Source of the DNA: Dendrobium chrysotoxum
Taxonomy: Eukaryota > Streptophyta > Magnoliopsida > Asparagales > Orchidaceae
Reading direction: 5' to 3'
Length of the DNA stretch: 64,000 nt
NCBI GenBank assembly: GCA_019925795.1
Contig: CM034305.1
Location: forward strand, 89,812,433 to 89,876,432
The notes beneath the pieces were generated by a model, which worked only from the letters and a program-made list of their open reading frames with translations, searched no databases and had not been told where the DNA came from. Shown here piece by piece: positions 22,610-34,639 of the stretch; positions within the stretch are counted from its first letter, which is position 1, and every line of letters starts with the position of its first letter. The position numbers and the translations under genes are program-made.

Positions 22610-24013
22610 CTCAAAAATTACTTGCTTTCTAAATTTCACTCTACACCTCTTGCAGAACATGTTGGCACTCTGAAAACTATCAAAAGGCTTGCCGCAAGTT
22701 TTTCTTGGCCAAGGCTACATAAAAATGTTGCTGAATTTGTTAGTAAATGTCTCACATGCCAAGAAATCAAGTTAGCTACCACGACTCGGTCTCCTATCTC
22801 CCCTTCCAATTCCCTCTCATGTTTGGGAGGATTTGTCCATGGATTTCATCACCAGTCTACCTAATTCAAAAGGTTACACCGCTATTTTAGCAGTTATTGA
22901 CCGTACATCCAAGTTTTGCTCATTTTGGTCCCTTACCTACCGCCTACTCCGTCTCTCGAGTTCCCGATCTCTTTGCCCATATAGTCGTCCGTCTACATGA
23001 TTTTCTAAAAACCATTGCTTCCAATCAAGGCACCATTTTTAAGCACTGTTTGGCGAAAACTCTTTGCTTTAAGTGGCACCACACTACACTATAACACTGT
23101 CTATCACTCACAAACAGATGGTCAAACAGAAGTCATCAATCGATGTTTAGAACAGTATCTTCGGGCCTTTACCTCCACTAATCAAAAACTATGGTTCACC
23201 TTTCTATGTTGGGTCGAATTATGCTACAATACCTCCTACCATACCGCTATACAAATGACAACATATCAAGCACTTTTTGTCAGGTAACCACCATCCTTTC
23301 TTCCTATATAAGAGGTACATTCAATATCGCTGCAATTGATACCCTTTTAATCGATCGCTATACCCTACTCCAAACACTTCAATAAAACATACAGCAAGCT
23401 CAACACCGCATCAAAATCAAGGTTGATCGTCATCGCATAAATGAAAAATTAAAAGTAGGTGATTGGGTTATGGTTAAATTACAACCTTTCCACAAATCAT
23501 CAATCATCCAACATACCAATTCTAAACTTGCCTATTATTTTGGATCCTTTCAAGTACTTTCTATCATTAGTCCAGTCTACCATCTCTCCTTACCACCAAA
23601 AAGTCGAACACATCTAGATTTCCATATTTCCATTGTTAAACATTTCAAAGTTGACCCACCAATCACCCCTCTTGTTCTCCCAAATTTCAGCCACAACAGC
23701 CATCCTCTTAGTTTAGCATCTAAAATTCTCGCTTCACATTTAATTCACATTTGTGGACATCTTCACAAACAGGTTCTTTTATAATGGACATTATCCCCTC
23801 CAGAAGATGCTTCTTGGGAAAATTTTTCAGCTCTTTTTCCTCTTTTCAAACTCTTAGCCTTGAGGATAATGTTGTTTTTCAAGGTGACGGAAGTATTAGG
23901 CAGCAAGTTATTCAATTGGACTCCACTATAATTCAGAATAAATGGGAAGATTGGATTAGTAATACTGAAGAACATGACAAGGACAACAATATCAACATTC
24001 AAGTCTATCGATG
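22610..24013 (+). pseudogene. gypsy-1 integrase and C-terminal region (broken)
   Basis: The HHCC zinc-binding domain is visible as HSTPLAEHVGTLKTIKRL then CLTCQ (22,634-22,770). The core retains YHSQTDGQTEVINRCLEQYL (23,102 on, catalytic Glu). The expected SDRD motif reads ASNQGT, so the second catalytic Asp is lost. The frame changes at 22,860, 23,090 and 23,285. After 23,470 come the GPY/F-like region and a decayed C-terminus. The last frame (SLEDNVVFQGDGS) runs through the polypurine-like GGTGACGGAAG into the 3' LTR and stops at 24,012. Integrase normally inserts the cDNA; this one cannot. Confidence 0.8.
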
Positions 24014-24442
24014 ATGAGGAAAAGCTCACAAGATAGACCAACAGATGTACTAACAACCAGCAGAAATTCCAAGTAGCAACAGCAATCCACAATCCCCAAT
24101 AAGTGCCCGCCCAGCTCAAACCGCAGCCAGCAAGTCAAGTCTGAAGTAATAAAGAGCAACATTTGTCTTTTATTAATGTACTAAATCATTTCTTGTATTT
24201 TTTCTTTAAAATAAGACATGTCAGCCTTGGACCCAAAACAGGTTCAGCCTAGCCAAAATTTCGGTTCAGGTTTTAATAAACCTGAACTCTATAAATACCC
24301 AATTGCTGTAAAAAACAAGATGAGGAATAAAAATATGTTTTCCTCTTTTATATTCTCTTCTCTCCTCTAGTCTTCTTCTCCAAGGAGTCCACACATACAC
24401 AAAAGGTGCCTCATCGTTCTTGTGTAATCAAGAAGCCTAACA
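23894..24442 (+). repeat. gypsy-1 3' LTR
   Basis: A 549 bp LTR from TATTAGGCAGC (first dinucleotide mutated from TG) to GCCTAACA, with the TAGAC duplication immediately after. It contains TATAAATA at 24,290-24,297 and AATAAA at 24,326-24,331, a promoter/polyadenylation pair in the expected order. Confidence 0.78.
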
Positions 24443-24447
24443 TAGAC

Positions 24448-25262
24448 GAGGAGGTATTAAGAGGTGTGTATTCCCACTCTTGTTGTTGCTTCCTTTCTAG
24501 TTGGTTGGTGAAGAAAGATTTGTTCTTTAGATTGAGTACTCCTACCATGTTGTGATTATGCTTTTAATAGTCTACAGCAATCCTTTCTTTTGGTGGTGCT
24601 TTGAAAGAATAATTGATAATGACTGTTAATAGTCCCATCAGTGGCAATATGTGCCTCAACGCAAAGGTTAAGTCATAAATAAATGTCAGCAATGTCAAGC
24701 ATCAGAGTTGTGTATAATGATCTAGGGCAAAGTTCTCCCATAAGGAGGTGACTCGTAGGATGGAATGATTTTTGCTAGAAAATCTTTGGAAATACTTATA
24801 GAATGACTTTCCTTCCCCTAATTTGAATGAATGAGGGAAAGTGTGAGTAGCTCTTAATAATCCTTCAATTTGCAATGAATTGATCAATGAAAAACCTCAC
24901 TAATTTAGCAAGAGAAGTTAACCTAGCTCTAAATGCACATGCCTAACCCAAGTTTCACATGGGAAAAATGGCATAGAATTAAGTTGGAGATGCAGTGAAA
25001 ATGCATGATAGTCATTTACTGGTTGACATGCTCATAGAGGTCAATAGTTCCACCATAAGTAACTTGAATCATGGGGGAATAAGATGCTAGAGGACATTGA
25101 CGGAGAACAGTGATGTTTCTTGAAAATTCTAATGTAGGAGAGATTAGGCTCTACCTCCTTAGGCAAACTCTACCTAGACTATGCAGTACTTGCAAAAGCG
25201 TGCTGAGGACCCATCAATTAGAGCATCATAAGGTATCACTACTGCTTTCTCCCTCCGATGTA
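24448..25262. other. Flank of gypsy-1, nothing recognised
   Basis: No gene, RNA or terminal repeat is visible. The short frames at 24,702-24,887 (minus) and 25,110-25,343 (plus) resemble no family I know. Confidence 0.45.
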
Positions 25263-25270
25263 GCTAGAAG

Positions 25271-25739
25271 TAGGGGGCTCAATTCGAGTTGGAGAGTCAA
25301 GTTTAGGTCTGTCGTAAAGTTGATCCTACCAAAATACGCTTAACCTAAACACGGCTCAATTATTATACAAGTTAAAATATTTAACCCAAAAAAAATAAAA
25401 AAATAAAAAAAGGTTAAAATATTTAACCCAAACCCGACTAGACCGAACCCATGAAACCTAAACCCAACCATCTTGACCTATTTATTATATAAATTGTTTT
25501 TATTTTAATATGACTCCTTTAACTCAAAATTTGATTCATTTAACTTGAACATGACTCGTTTAAGACAAACCCGAATGATAATCGAGTCAACTTCGGATTT
25601 TCAGGTCAACCCGAACTTGACTCGATAAATTAATCAAGTCAAAATTTCAGACTCAAACTCAGCCCAAATAATTATTAGGATAACCTGAACATAAATTTTT
25701 TCAGTTATATTTCAATCGAGTCATTTATTGACATCACAA
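25271..25739. mobile_element. hAT MITE of the TAGGGGTGTCAA family (old copy)
   Basis: The ends are TAGGGGGCTCAA and TTGACATCACAA (imperfect inverted repeat). The flanking 8-mers GCTAGAAG (25263-25270) and GCTTGAAG (25740-25747) match at 7 of 8 positions. The interior is rich in AACCCGA / GGGTC words, as in the younger copies. No coding capacity. Confidence 0.72.
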
Positions 25740-25747
25740 GCTTGAAG

Positions 25748-27299
25748 CCAAACTCGAGGGAGGCGTTCTGGACTAGCCAAATTGAGCTACCTGATTGAGC
25801 AAAAAGTGTGATGAGCTTAAAATGCTTTAAAGTGCTTTAAAATTTAGATTTGTCTCTATGATACTCATTTTTGTCAATTAACTAAGCATTTTAGAAGTTG
25901 ATCAGTTCTGAATTAATTGTTAAAATAAAGTTGATCATCAATTCTTTTAATTATTTAAGATCTGTATCTAAAAAACAGTAATGTTATACAACACAATTCA
26001 TAACCCGTTAACAAGAAACTAAAAAGTTATGACAGCTGACGTACCTAATTGGCATTAAAAAAAAAAAGATAGCATAATACACAATCACATGTATGTGGGC
26101 AAAAACATGCTCTATCTCTCTTAATGACAGAGCAACAAAAAAAATTTAAATTCTTAGTCAGGCAGCTTACCATTCCACTATAAATAGCTTGATTTGTTTC
26201 ACCCTAAAACACTGAAATCCAATCTCTTTTAAACACCGGTTGAGACTAGTTCTCCCAGAAATTGAATTTCTTAGCCGTCAGCAGTAAAATGATAGACAAA
26301 GCAAATCTAAATGACATTAAAAAAGATTAAAAATAAGGATACAGTTGTTTTTCACAATATTAATAACTGAGAACCAGATTGAAATGCAAAGTTGCACGCA
26401 AAAATAACTCGAATGTAAAACAAAAAATGTTACATCGAGAAAGGAGTTTCAGTAAATAAGATAAAGGGACTGCTTCCCATCAATAAGACATTGGTTCGAA
26501 ATTTCTAATAATATACAAAATTATCCAAAGTGAATATAATTGATCTTAGAATATTTTACAAGATAATGCAAGGACTTAATTTTGTTAGTCACGAGTGCTC
26601 TATCAATTGGCATGGGAAAGACATAGCTTTTGATCGATGGAAAAGACTAATCAATCATAAAAAAGAAATAATTGGCAATGAGAAAGACATAGACCTAGTA
26701 TTTGATCCAAAAAGGGGACAGTCTTACAAGATCTTAGAACATATTCATTGAGTTGATCTATGGGAACATCTTTGAGGCTTGACGTTTTCCAATTAAGATA
26801 AAATGTTCAAATCACACCAGTCTAGTTAACATTCATAACCGTTTGATTTAAATAACTATTTGAGACTTTAGATGAAAACAAAATATATAAATATAAATCA
26901 TGATGGCGATAATTTAACAATTGTATAAAAATTCAGGATTATAAAAGAATCATACAATTGACTGGAATCTACACACAATCAAAAAAAAGGTCAAACTATA
27001 CCATATTTAAAAATAAACAGTCGTGCTAGCAAATTAATCGCTAAATTAGAGAATACAAAATAATGCTAAAGAAAAAACTCATCAAATAATAATCCAAGCA
27101 TGTGTTGGTACAAAGGGATAACTTTTCCTAAAAATTTGCAACATTCGATTGTACCAAGATTGAAAGAATCACACACAATCATTAGTCAAGCATAGAGGAA
27201 AAATAATTTAATAAAACAAGAATACTAATGGAATTCATCTTGCATGCCTTAAACACCTCAATTATAATCTCATATCTTCCGAAGTAGATAATAGGAATG
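25748..27299. other. AT-rich DNA, nothing recognised
   Basis: No supported feature. The 73-residue frame at 26,530-26,751 has no recognisable motif. Confidence 0.45.
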
Positions 27300-27960
27300 T
27301 AACACAACATGCAAAGTATTGTTCACTTTGGCCCAAGTCACCTCAACTAAATTAAACCTCACAATTTTATCCCTTTTTTTTGGGCATGTGTGTAAATTCC
27401 CAAAAGGTCGTCCATCTAAGAAGTGCTCTATTACGTGCATGCTTAATTATTGAGTTCCCAATGGGCATTTGCTCGTTATACCAAAAAGTTTCTGGTATAG
27501 TATGGCATAACTCTTTGCTAATATATAGCCTAGCATCATGTCTTTCCTTTAAAGAGAGATTTGATTCATTCATGCCCTCCCTTTCGCTTAGAAGCATGCC
27601 AATAGAAGCTCATTTTCCTTATCTCAAGTTGAGCAATCACTCATCGCTATCATCAATCTACCCTCATTAGATTTGAGATGTTATGGGCCGACAAGCTTCC
27701 ACTTAGATCATTCCTTCAGCACACATCATGGCAAAGGATTGTAATGGCACATATCATATTATGCAAATCTATTGTCCACTTTTGCCCAGTTCATCCCATA
27801 TTAGTTCAAACTTCATATTTTTAACCTTTTTTGTGAAACTTCCCAACAGACAGGTCAAGCTGCATAATAGTAGAGTTCTTATACGAAATCCATCAGTTAA
27901 CATCAAAAGGCATCTTGTGTATCATATAGCCTAGTATTTTTTCTACTATTTTGATATAAG
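27300..27960. repeat. Dispersed plant repeat, two related halves
   Basis: The phrase ATGCAAAGTATTGTTCACTTTGGCCC (27,309 on) and a diverged version ATGCAAATCTATTGTCCACTTTTGCCC (27,760 on) both lead into CTTCCCAA / ATTCCCAAAAGG. I know this motif order from dispersed plant repeats, but I cannot assign a class. Confidence 0.35.
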
Positions 27961-27976
27961 ATGTGGTTCATTCCTT

Positions 27977-29630
27977 ACAACAACAACAACATCAAGCATT
28001 TATCCAACTACGTGGTGTCGGTTATATGAATTTTTTTTCTTCATTGTCTTGTTAAGAGTCAAATTCTCATTTAAATCTAATAAAAAGGTCATTTCTGCTA
28101 TTTTCTGACTAAGTATTTTTAGGTCTACATCTACCTCTTTCAACATAAACCAAATCTAATACATCTACTTTCCTAACTGGGTCATAAGAAGGCCAACATT
28201 TTATATGACCAAACCATTTAAGGCAACTCTCTAATATTATCTGCCACTGCAGCTACTTCAGCCTTTTCACATATATGCTCGTTTCACAGTCTATCTCTAA
28301 GAGTAAAGCCACTCATCCACCTAAGCATCATCATCTCTGCAACACTTAACTTAATTGTATGCTTCTCTTTTAATGGCCAACATTTTATTCTATAAAGCAT
28401 TGCAGGTCCTGCCGCCATTTTATAGAACTTTTCCTTAAGCTTGAGGGGTACTTTTTAATACACAACAGACCCAATGCATTCCTCCACTTCAACCATCCAA
28501 CTTGAATTCTACTAATAATATCCCCATCTATTTCACCATCACTCTGGACAATAGACCCGAGATATCTAAATGTGCACTTTTATTAATGACTTGATCGCCC
28601 AAAATCACAATCTCCTCATTAGATTTATTACTACTAAAATTGCACTCCATATATTTGGTTTTAAACCTACTCAAATGAAAGCCTTTAGACACTAAGGTTG
28701 ACCTCCATAATTCAAGTTTACCTTCAACTCCTTAGTCTTATCAACAAGAAGAATATCATCAGCAAAAAGCATACAACAGGGTACATCCTCCTACAAATGT
28801 CTAGTAAGAACATCCATGACTAAAGCAAAAAAGATATGGGTTGAACGCTTATCCTTGATATAATCCAACTGGAATAGGAAAATAATTGGTCCAACCTCCT
28901 TGTGTTTGAACACAAGTAACATCTCCTAAATACATATCCTTAATGACTTGAGTATAAGCATTATTAACCCATTTCTTTTCCAAAACTCTCCGTAGCACTT
29001 ATCTTGGAACTTTATCATAAGCTTTCTATAAATTGATAAATATCATATGTAGATCCTCCTCATTCTCTCCATACTTTTCCATCAAACCTCTCAATAAATG
29101 TATAGCTTCCATAGTAGACCTACCTAGCATGAATCCAAAATTGATTTTGAAAACCATTAGTATCACATCGTAACATATACTCAATAACTCTCTCCCAAAG
29201 TTTTAAAGTACGAAACATTAACTTAATTCCTCGATAATTCGCACACTCTTGTGCATCACCTTTATTCTTCAAAATAAGAATCAACACACTCCTCCACTCA
29301 TCTAGCATCTTTTTAGTCTTCAAAATAATATTGAAAGTTTCGTAAGCCAAGAAAATCCTTCATCTCCTAAGCATTCCCACACCTTTATTGGAATATCGTC
29401 AGGTCTAGCAGCTTTTCCACACTTCATTTTCTTTAAAGTATCTCTAACTTCGGTTTTACTAATATGCCGATAAAAACAAAATTCTCTATTTCTATTTAGG
29501 GTGCTAAGGTCATTAAAGTCAATCGTATTCTCACAATCTTCATTGAAAAGCTTATCAAAATATCTCATCCACATTTTATTAATATCCTCTTCTAATAAAA
29601 CCACTTTTTTAATCTTCATCCTTAATGCAT
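27977..29630 (-). mobile_element. 5'-truncated, decayed RTE LINE (third copy)
   Basis: Starts at the (GTT)n tail (27,977) and matches the full-length LINE through the RT region to the CTTCATCCTTAAT segment. The frame is more heavily broken than in the first two copies: only blocks such as KKMKCGKAARPDDIPIKVWE (29,320-29,619) and TKKMLDEWR remain open. It is therefore an older insertion. No clear target duplication is seen. Confidence 0.88.
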
Positions 29631-29662
29631 TTATACAGTGATATTGATATTGATTATGAGTT

Positions 29663-29728
29663 ATTTTAAATATTTATTTGGGGATCTCAACGCGAAACAC
29701 GATGTTGACCCAAATAAATATTTAAAAT
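29663..29728. repeat. Perfect 20 bp inverted repeat (foldback)
   Basis: ATTTTAAATATTTATTTGGG at 29,663-29,682 is followed after 26 bp by its exact complement at 29,709-29,728. The transcript would form a 20 bp hairpin on either strand. Confidence 0.85.
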
Positions 29729-31869
29729 GACCCGTCTTACGGGCGAAATTTCGACAATCACCATATTTTAAATTTTCAATTTTTAAAATGCCCCTATCTT
29801 GCAGGAGAATTCTCATGACAATCTTAAAATGCATTCTTGATTCACAAAAGAATTTCAAGAAAGAGCATAGTACATTTTTAATGATATTCTAAAAATGGAG
29901 TCATTCTTCTAGTTTATTTTTTGATATAATCTTAAGCATTGATACTAAATACGATGCATGATATCTTATGGTCAAATGCTTGCTGAAGCAAATCTAGAAT
30001 GTGATGTACAAACAAGGTCATATAAGCAGCCACAATTTTAATTTAGACATGATTTCCCACTCTAGACAAAAACCACAAAAACATAAATCTGTGCAGACAA
30101 TAATTTAATAGTCCTTTAATTAAAATAGAACCACATCCAACAAACACTTAGCAAAGAGGTGAGGAATATGAATTCAAAGCAACATATCAATGGACTTCTT
30201 ATTGACGTGCCTCGGATTTCATTATTTATAATCACAACTCTCTTCAAAATCAGAAGGTAGGATTGGCAGATTCATCATTGATGTCCCTTATATAAGCAAC
30301 ACAAAAAACTTTCAGCCCGCAGGTAGCCAAAAATCTCATAACCTGCAAGTCTTGGGCAGATACACTACCAAAAGCTCATAGCTCACAACACATAACAAAT
30401 CCACCAATCATGCCTAGAGCAATGGCAATTCACGGTCAAGAACAGAGGCACTGAATCAACAAACAAAAGAACCAAACAACCACTAAATCAATCTAACTCC
30501 AATCAAACAAAGCCAACACAAGGAACCAAAAAGGGCCAAGGGAGGGGAGATAGGTTTAAATATTATAGAACATAACCCTCCTCCTTTTAATGGTCGTTAT
30601 ATAAGGGATTACAAAAGAAAATTAAAAATTTTGAAATTCAAAAACTACTAAAATAAAATCAACTAAAGACCAATCAATATTTGGAAAGTCAATTTCCCTG
30701 TCTCAATGCACATAACTTGCATTTTGATATATATAAACTTAAGAATTTGCATTAAAAAGGCATATATCTAAGTATTAATCAACGAAAAAGAATAATTGAT
30801 GTTACAAGATATACATGAACTTTATTTTATTAAGAGTATTGCTAAACTCTCCACACAAATTCACACAAAACAAATGATTGGACTTCAATTTTTTTAAATG
30901 GACAAATCAAAGTGGGACGAGAATTGCATACTTTTTCCTTAGAAGAGTGTTGAATGATCCATCTAAGAAAAGTTGAACCTAATCACAATTTTTGTGTGAA
31001 TATATTTGCAGCAAGAGCTTTATCCGTTTATTAAGCTTTGGGCAAGTATAAACTGTTAAATCTTACCATTTGGGCATCAATAATTTTTAAAGGATAAACC
31101 GAAATGTTATAACAGTCAGTTTTACAAAAATGCAAATTTAGGCAAATTATCTTATTGGATAAAAATTGGTTCAAAATTTTATCGCAAATTTAAGCATTTG
31201 AACTAGGTTTTGTTTTGAATTTTCAACTCCTGATCTCATTTGAATGGGAGATGGATGAGAGCATGAGCAGTATGCATGCGTTTGAGGGTATGAGGACTAT
31301 AGCTAACTGTAATCCAAAAACAGCAAAAATAAAGAAGAAAGAAAGATAAAGAAGATGCATGTTTAAGTACAGGCAAGTAGAGATCTTCATAAATAATTTA
31401 GATCCATCACACTTATTTGGTTCTTGTAATTTCTATAAGATATTAAGAACGTTTCCTTTTTATTTGGCTTGAGAGTTTCAGAGCTTCTCTTTGTGTTGAG
31501 ATTGGGTATACTAGATTTAGGGAAGAATGTTATCATGTGCCCTTATTATTAGTACACTTGTGTGCATCTTGATAGTAAATCATATTCTCTCCCCACTGCT
31601 ATGAATGTAGACTATTATTTTGATTGAACCACGTAAATCTCAGTGCCTTCTAGATGCTTGTTATTTTTATCATTATTTCATGCATTCAACATTTGCTCTT
31701 GATAGCCACTTTTACATTAAAAAAAAGTTTTTAATAAAAATTGGCATGCACTCAATAATAGATGCTTTTAAGTTTCAAGAAGAATACAGCCGCTTGAGTG
31801 CAGCAAAAAATAATGATTTGACATTAACAGTCTACCAAAACATTTATCCATCAAGTATAAATACAATAT
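29729..31869. other. Intergenic DNA, one MITE-like segment
   Basis: No gene supported. The region around 30,530-30,680 (CCCTCCTCC, then GGATTACAAAAG) vaguely resembles minus-strand LTRs near 60-61 kb. A MITE-like segment is listed separately. The rest shows nothing. Confidence 0.4.
30832..31022. mobile_element. Possible MITE
   Basis: Left end GAGTATTGCTAAACTCTCC with ATTCACACAAA nearby; right end, read in reverse complement, AGCTCTTGCTGCAAATATATTCACACAAA. The imperfect inverted ends over ~35 bp suggest a MITE of about 190 bp; no clear target duplication. Confidence 0.4.
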
Positions 31870-33290
31870 GGATGCATGCATCCATCCATCCATCCAGGAA
31901 AGCACATATGCAAAAATCTAGCTCCAACTAATCCATGAAAAAAGGGAGAGAAAAGTAATAGGAAAAACACATAGATATGGTGTGTGACACTAAACTAGGT
32001 GGAAAAGATTAAAATTTGAAAGAGTCAAAGAAATTGGAGAAATGGCCACATTACCGCATTCAAAAGAACAACCTATTAAACACTTAGTAGTTTAGAAAAC
32101 CTAGGCAACTCGCCAAGATTGATTTCTCTGTCAAAGCTGCTACAAGTTACTATCCAGAGCTTTGTTATATTTTGAAGTGCATCAAGAAGATATCGTCACT
32201 ACATTTATGAGAAAGAAATAGATGAAAAAATATCTTCTATTTGTTGAAAGATTGTCTTGAGTGGGAGGTTGGGTGTAAACAGCATCAGATGCTATCAATT
32301 GCATTATGCTGCATGGCAATAGAAGTAATAAACATGAAAGTAATAGAAAAACGGGGAAATATCAGGTCTCAATCAAAATATCTAAACGAAACTTTTGGAA
32401 TAAAAATACTTTAAAGTTAAATTGTGCAGGGTTATGTTCATAAATGGGCAAAGAAACAAGGCAAGCCGTCCAGACTAATTTGCTAATCAGAGACAGACTG
32501 CGCAAGTTGCATCTTCTACTTGATAAAAGATAAATCACTTGAGGTAAACAATGTGCATGCATGCATCAATCCATCCATACATCCAGTCGAGCACATATGC
32601 AAAAATCTAGTTCTAACTAATCCAAGAGAAAAGGGAGAGAAAAGTAATAGGAAAATTATATAGAGATAGCGTGTGGCACTAAACTAGGTGGAAAAGATTA
32701 AAATTTGAAAGAGTCCAAGAAATTGGAGAAACGGTCATATTAATGCACTCCTCCAAAGAACAATTAATGAAACACTTGGTAATATTGAAAACCTAGACAA
32801 CTGGTACATATTGATTTTACAGTCAAAGCTCCTACAAGTTACTTTACCAAACTCTATTGAATGAATGCAAATCTCATGGCTATCATTTCACGAACAAGCT
32901 TTGTCATATTTCAAAGTGCATCACGAAGATATCATCACCACAGTAATGAGAAAGAGATAGACGAATGAAATATCGTATATTTGTCGAAAGATTGCCTTGA
33001 ATGGGAGGCCTGGTTAAACATCACCAGATGCTATCAATTGCATTATCCTGCATAGCAATAGAAGTACTAAACAAGAAAGTAATAGAAAAAAAGAAATCTC
33101 AGATCTCAATTAAATTATCGAAATTACAAATTTAGAATAAAAATCCTTTAAGTTGAAATGTGCAAGCTATGCTCATCTGTGAGCAAAGAAACAAGCCAAG
33201 ACGTCCAGAATAAATTGATAATCAGATACAGACTACGCAAGTTGCATCTTCTATTTGCTAACAGATAGATCATTAAAGGGAACAAAAACA
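31870..33290. repeat. Tandem duplication of a ~0.7 kb segment
   Basis: Unit A (about 31,870-32,550) and unit B (about 32,556-33,290) share the same sequence in the same order. Examples are GCATGCATC.ATCCATCC, GCACATATGCAAAAATCTAG, ACTAAACTAGGTGGAAAAGA, ATGCTATCAATTGCATTAT and CGCAAGTTGCATCTTCTA. Unit B has an extra ~55 bp near 32,845-32,900. Many substitutions separate the units, so the event is not recent. No gene is seen in it. Confidence 0.85.
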
Positions 33291-33863
33291 TTAGATACTC
33301 GATCAAGACTGTTTCATACTATATGCAACAAGAGATTCAAAAAAACAAGAAAGATTAAAAAGCAGCAATATCAAACCGTAGTCAATTGATATGAAGTACG
33401 TCGCATAGCCATATGATTGAAGCATAGATACTACCGACTAAATGGAGCATCTCACTGCATTAACTTGGCTTAGGTTTCCTTATAACTTCAGCTAAGAAAC
33501 TATCACCAGATTTCTCAACAATTCGATTCTACAACATCATCCGGGTCAATTCATCTGGAGGATCCTTACAAAATAATAATTTAAGCTTCCTGATGCACAC
33601 ATATGGAATCAGGCAAAAAAAACAGAACAGATCCACATGGAGAAAAGATGCAAGCATTCAGATATTAATATGACTCAAATCCTCATGTAAGCAGCAAATA
33701 AAACCATTCAAATTCCTCTTCCAACAATCATTACAAAAAAACAAACACCGCCAAAAGTCAAAGCACCAAGCAGGAAATATCAGTGAAGATCACTATTAAC
33801 CAAGCAAAAGAACCTCATCATCCGAAGAGCAGCTCGTGGCCCCTAATGATCTGACGCGGTACA
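33291..33863 (-). other. 3' flank of the Sec61 beta gene
   Basis: Sequence downstream of the Sec61 beta stop. The first ~300 bp in gene orientation probably contain the 3' untranslated region. No polyadenylation signal could be assigned with confidence and no other feature is seen. Confidence 0.4.
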
Positions 33864-34184
33864 TTAGGAACCGCCGGATTTATAGCGGTAGAGCTTGCCA
33901 AACACGTGGAGCGCAGTAACAAACCCGATGAAGCACAAACTCATCACAAGCACGACCGTCGGCGACATCTTTAACCCGGGGGCATCATCAGTGTAGAATC
34001 GCAGCATGTTGCTCCCGCCGGCACCGCCGGTGAATCCCCCAGACCCCCCTCCGCTGCCGCTGGCGATCCTTCGTCGCCTCATCCCGGCGGCAGCAGCAGG
34101 CGTGCCACGCGGTCCCGCTGTAGTCGGGCGGCCCGCACCACCGGCCGATGATGTCGTCTGCGACTGCGAACTTCCCCTCGCCAT
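33864..34184 (-). CDS. SEC61B: Sec61 beta, ER protein-translocon subunit
   Basis: A complete, intronless 106-residue frame. The N-terminal half is cytosolic and low in complexity (Ser, Gly, Ala, Pro), with MRRRR at residues 35-39. The conserved family core follows: NMLRFYTDDAPGLKMSPTVVL (residues 59-79). One hydrophobic segment (about 76-96) then anchors the protein, with a short lumenal tail (KLYRYKSGGS). The protein is a tail-anchored part of the Sec61 channel, which moves and inserts proteins at the ER. Length and architecture match plant homologues. The ATG at 34,184 is the only plausible start and follows a short leader with a telo-box. Neighbours are repeats only; no operon-like arrangement is expected. 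No defects are visible, so it should be functional. Confidence 0.95.
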   Translation of the reverse strand: MARGSSQSQTTSSAGGAGRPTTAGPRGTPAAAAGMRRRRIASGSGGGSGGFTGGAGGSNMLRFYTDDAPGLKMSPTVVLVMSLCFIGFVTALHVFGKLYRYKSGGS

Positions 34185-34275
34185 AGTCGATCGCCCACTT
34201 GCCGCTTAGGGTTTGAGATCCAACAGAAAGAAGAGAAAAGAGTTAGATGGGATATTTGAGACCTTATAAGGTCTC
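34185..34275 (-). promoter_or_regulatory. Sec61 beta leader: telo-box and 18 bp palindrome
   Basis: In gene orientation AAACCCTAA (34,214-34,206) lies about 22-30 bp before the ATG. This telo-box is common in plant translation- and ribosome-related promoters. Further upstream, GAGACCTTATAAGGTCTC (34,258-34,275) is a perfect 18 bp palindrome with TTATAA at its centre, at a position (-75 to -92) where a TATA element could act. CT-rich leader sequence lies between them. Confidence 0.5.
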
Positions 34276-34639
34276 CCACCTCCTAGATGCGAGCCATCTC
34301 TTCATCTCCGCCAGAGAAGGAGGTCGTCGTTCTCTTTTCTTTATGATGACCCGCCAGAACATGTTAAGTATGTAGGATTAGACACGTGACGGTTCCACGT
34401 TGGTTGGGTAGCTCGCTGTAGCGTGGTAGGCGGGTCGATGGATAATTTCTAGATTTTAATGAAGTATTAATTATAACTTAAGAAAATTAGAACAAAATTT
34501 GTGCGTGGACATTCCACTTTCGTGACATATATTTAATTTTAAGTCTCATATAATTAAATTATTAAATAAATATATTTAAATTACTAAATAATGTAACTAA
34601 ATTATTAAATATTTAGAAGTATAATTGATATATCATCAA

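Larger units (their letters stand above)
16946..24442 (+). mobile_element. Defective Ty3/gypsy LTR retrotransposon (gypsy-1)
   Basis: Bounded by an identical 5 bp target duplication TAGAC (16941-16945 and 24443-24447). The element starts TGTTTGGCAGC and ends GCCTAACA, degenerate versions of the TGTTAGG...CCTAACA ends seen in the gypsy element at 61 kb. Order inside is gag, zinc knuckle, protease, RT, RNase H, integrase, the order of Ty3/gypsy. Every domain is interrupted. An RTE LINE (20465-22282) is inserted in the RNase H region. Without it the element would be about 5.7 kb. Confidence 0.88.

Noticed and set aside
31870..31900. CATC repeats as part of a CRISPR-like or regulatory array
   Set aside because: A short CATC microsatellite at the edge of the tandem duplication; CRISPR arrays are not expected in a plant nucleus and there are no spacers.
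31870..33290. Two long related units read as LTRs of one element
   Set aside because: They abut directly with no interior, no TG...CA ends and no duplication; a tandem duplication explains them better.
34006..34279. Plus-strand and second minus-strand frames over Sec61 beta
   Set aside because: Shadows of the Sec61 beta coding sequence and leader; the conserved translocon core is only in the 33,864-34,184 frame.
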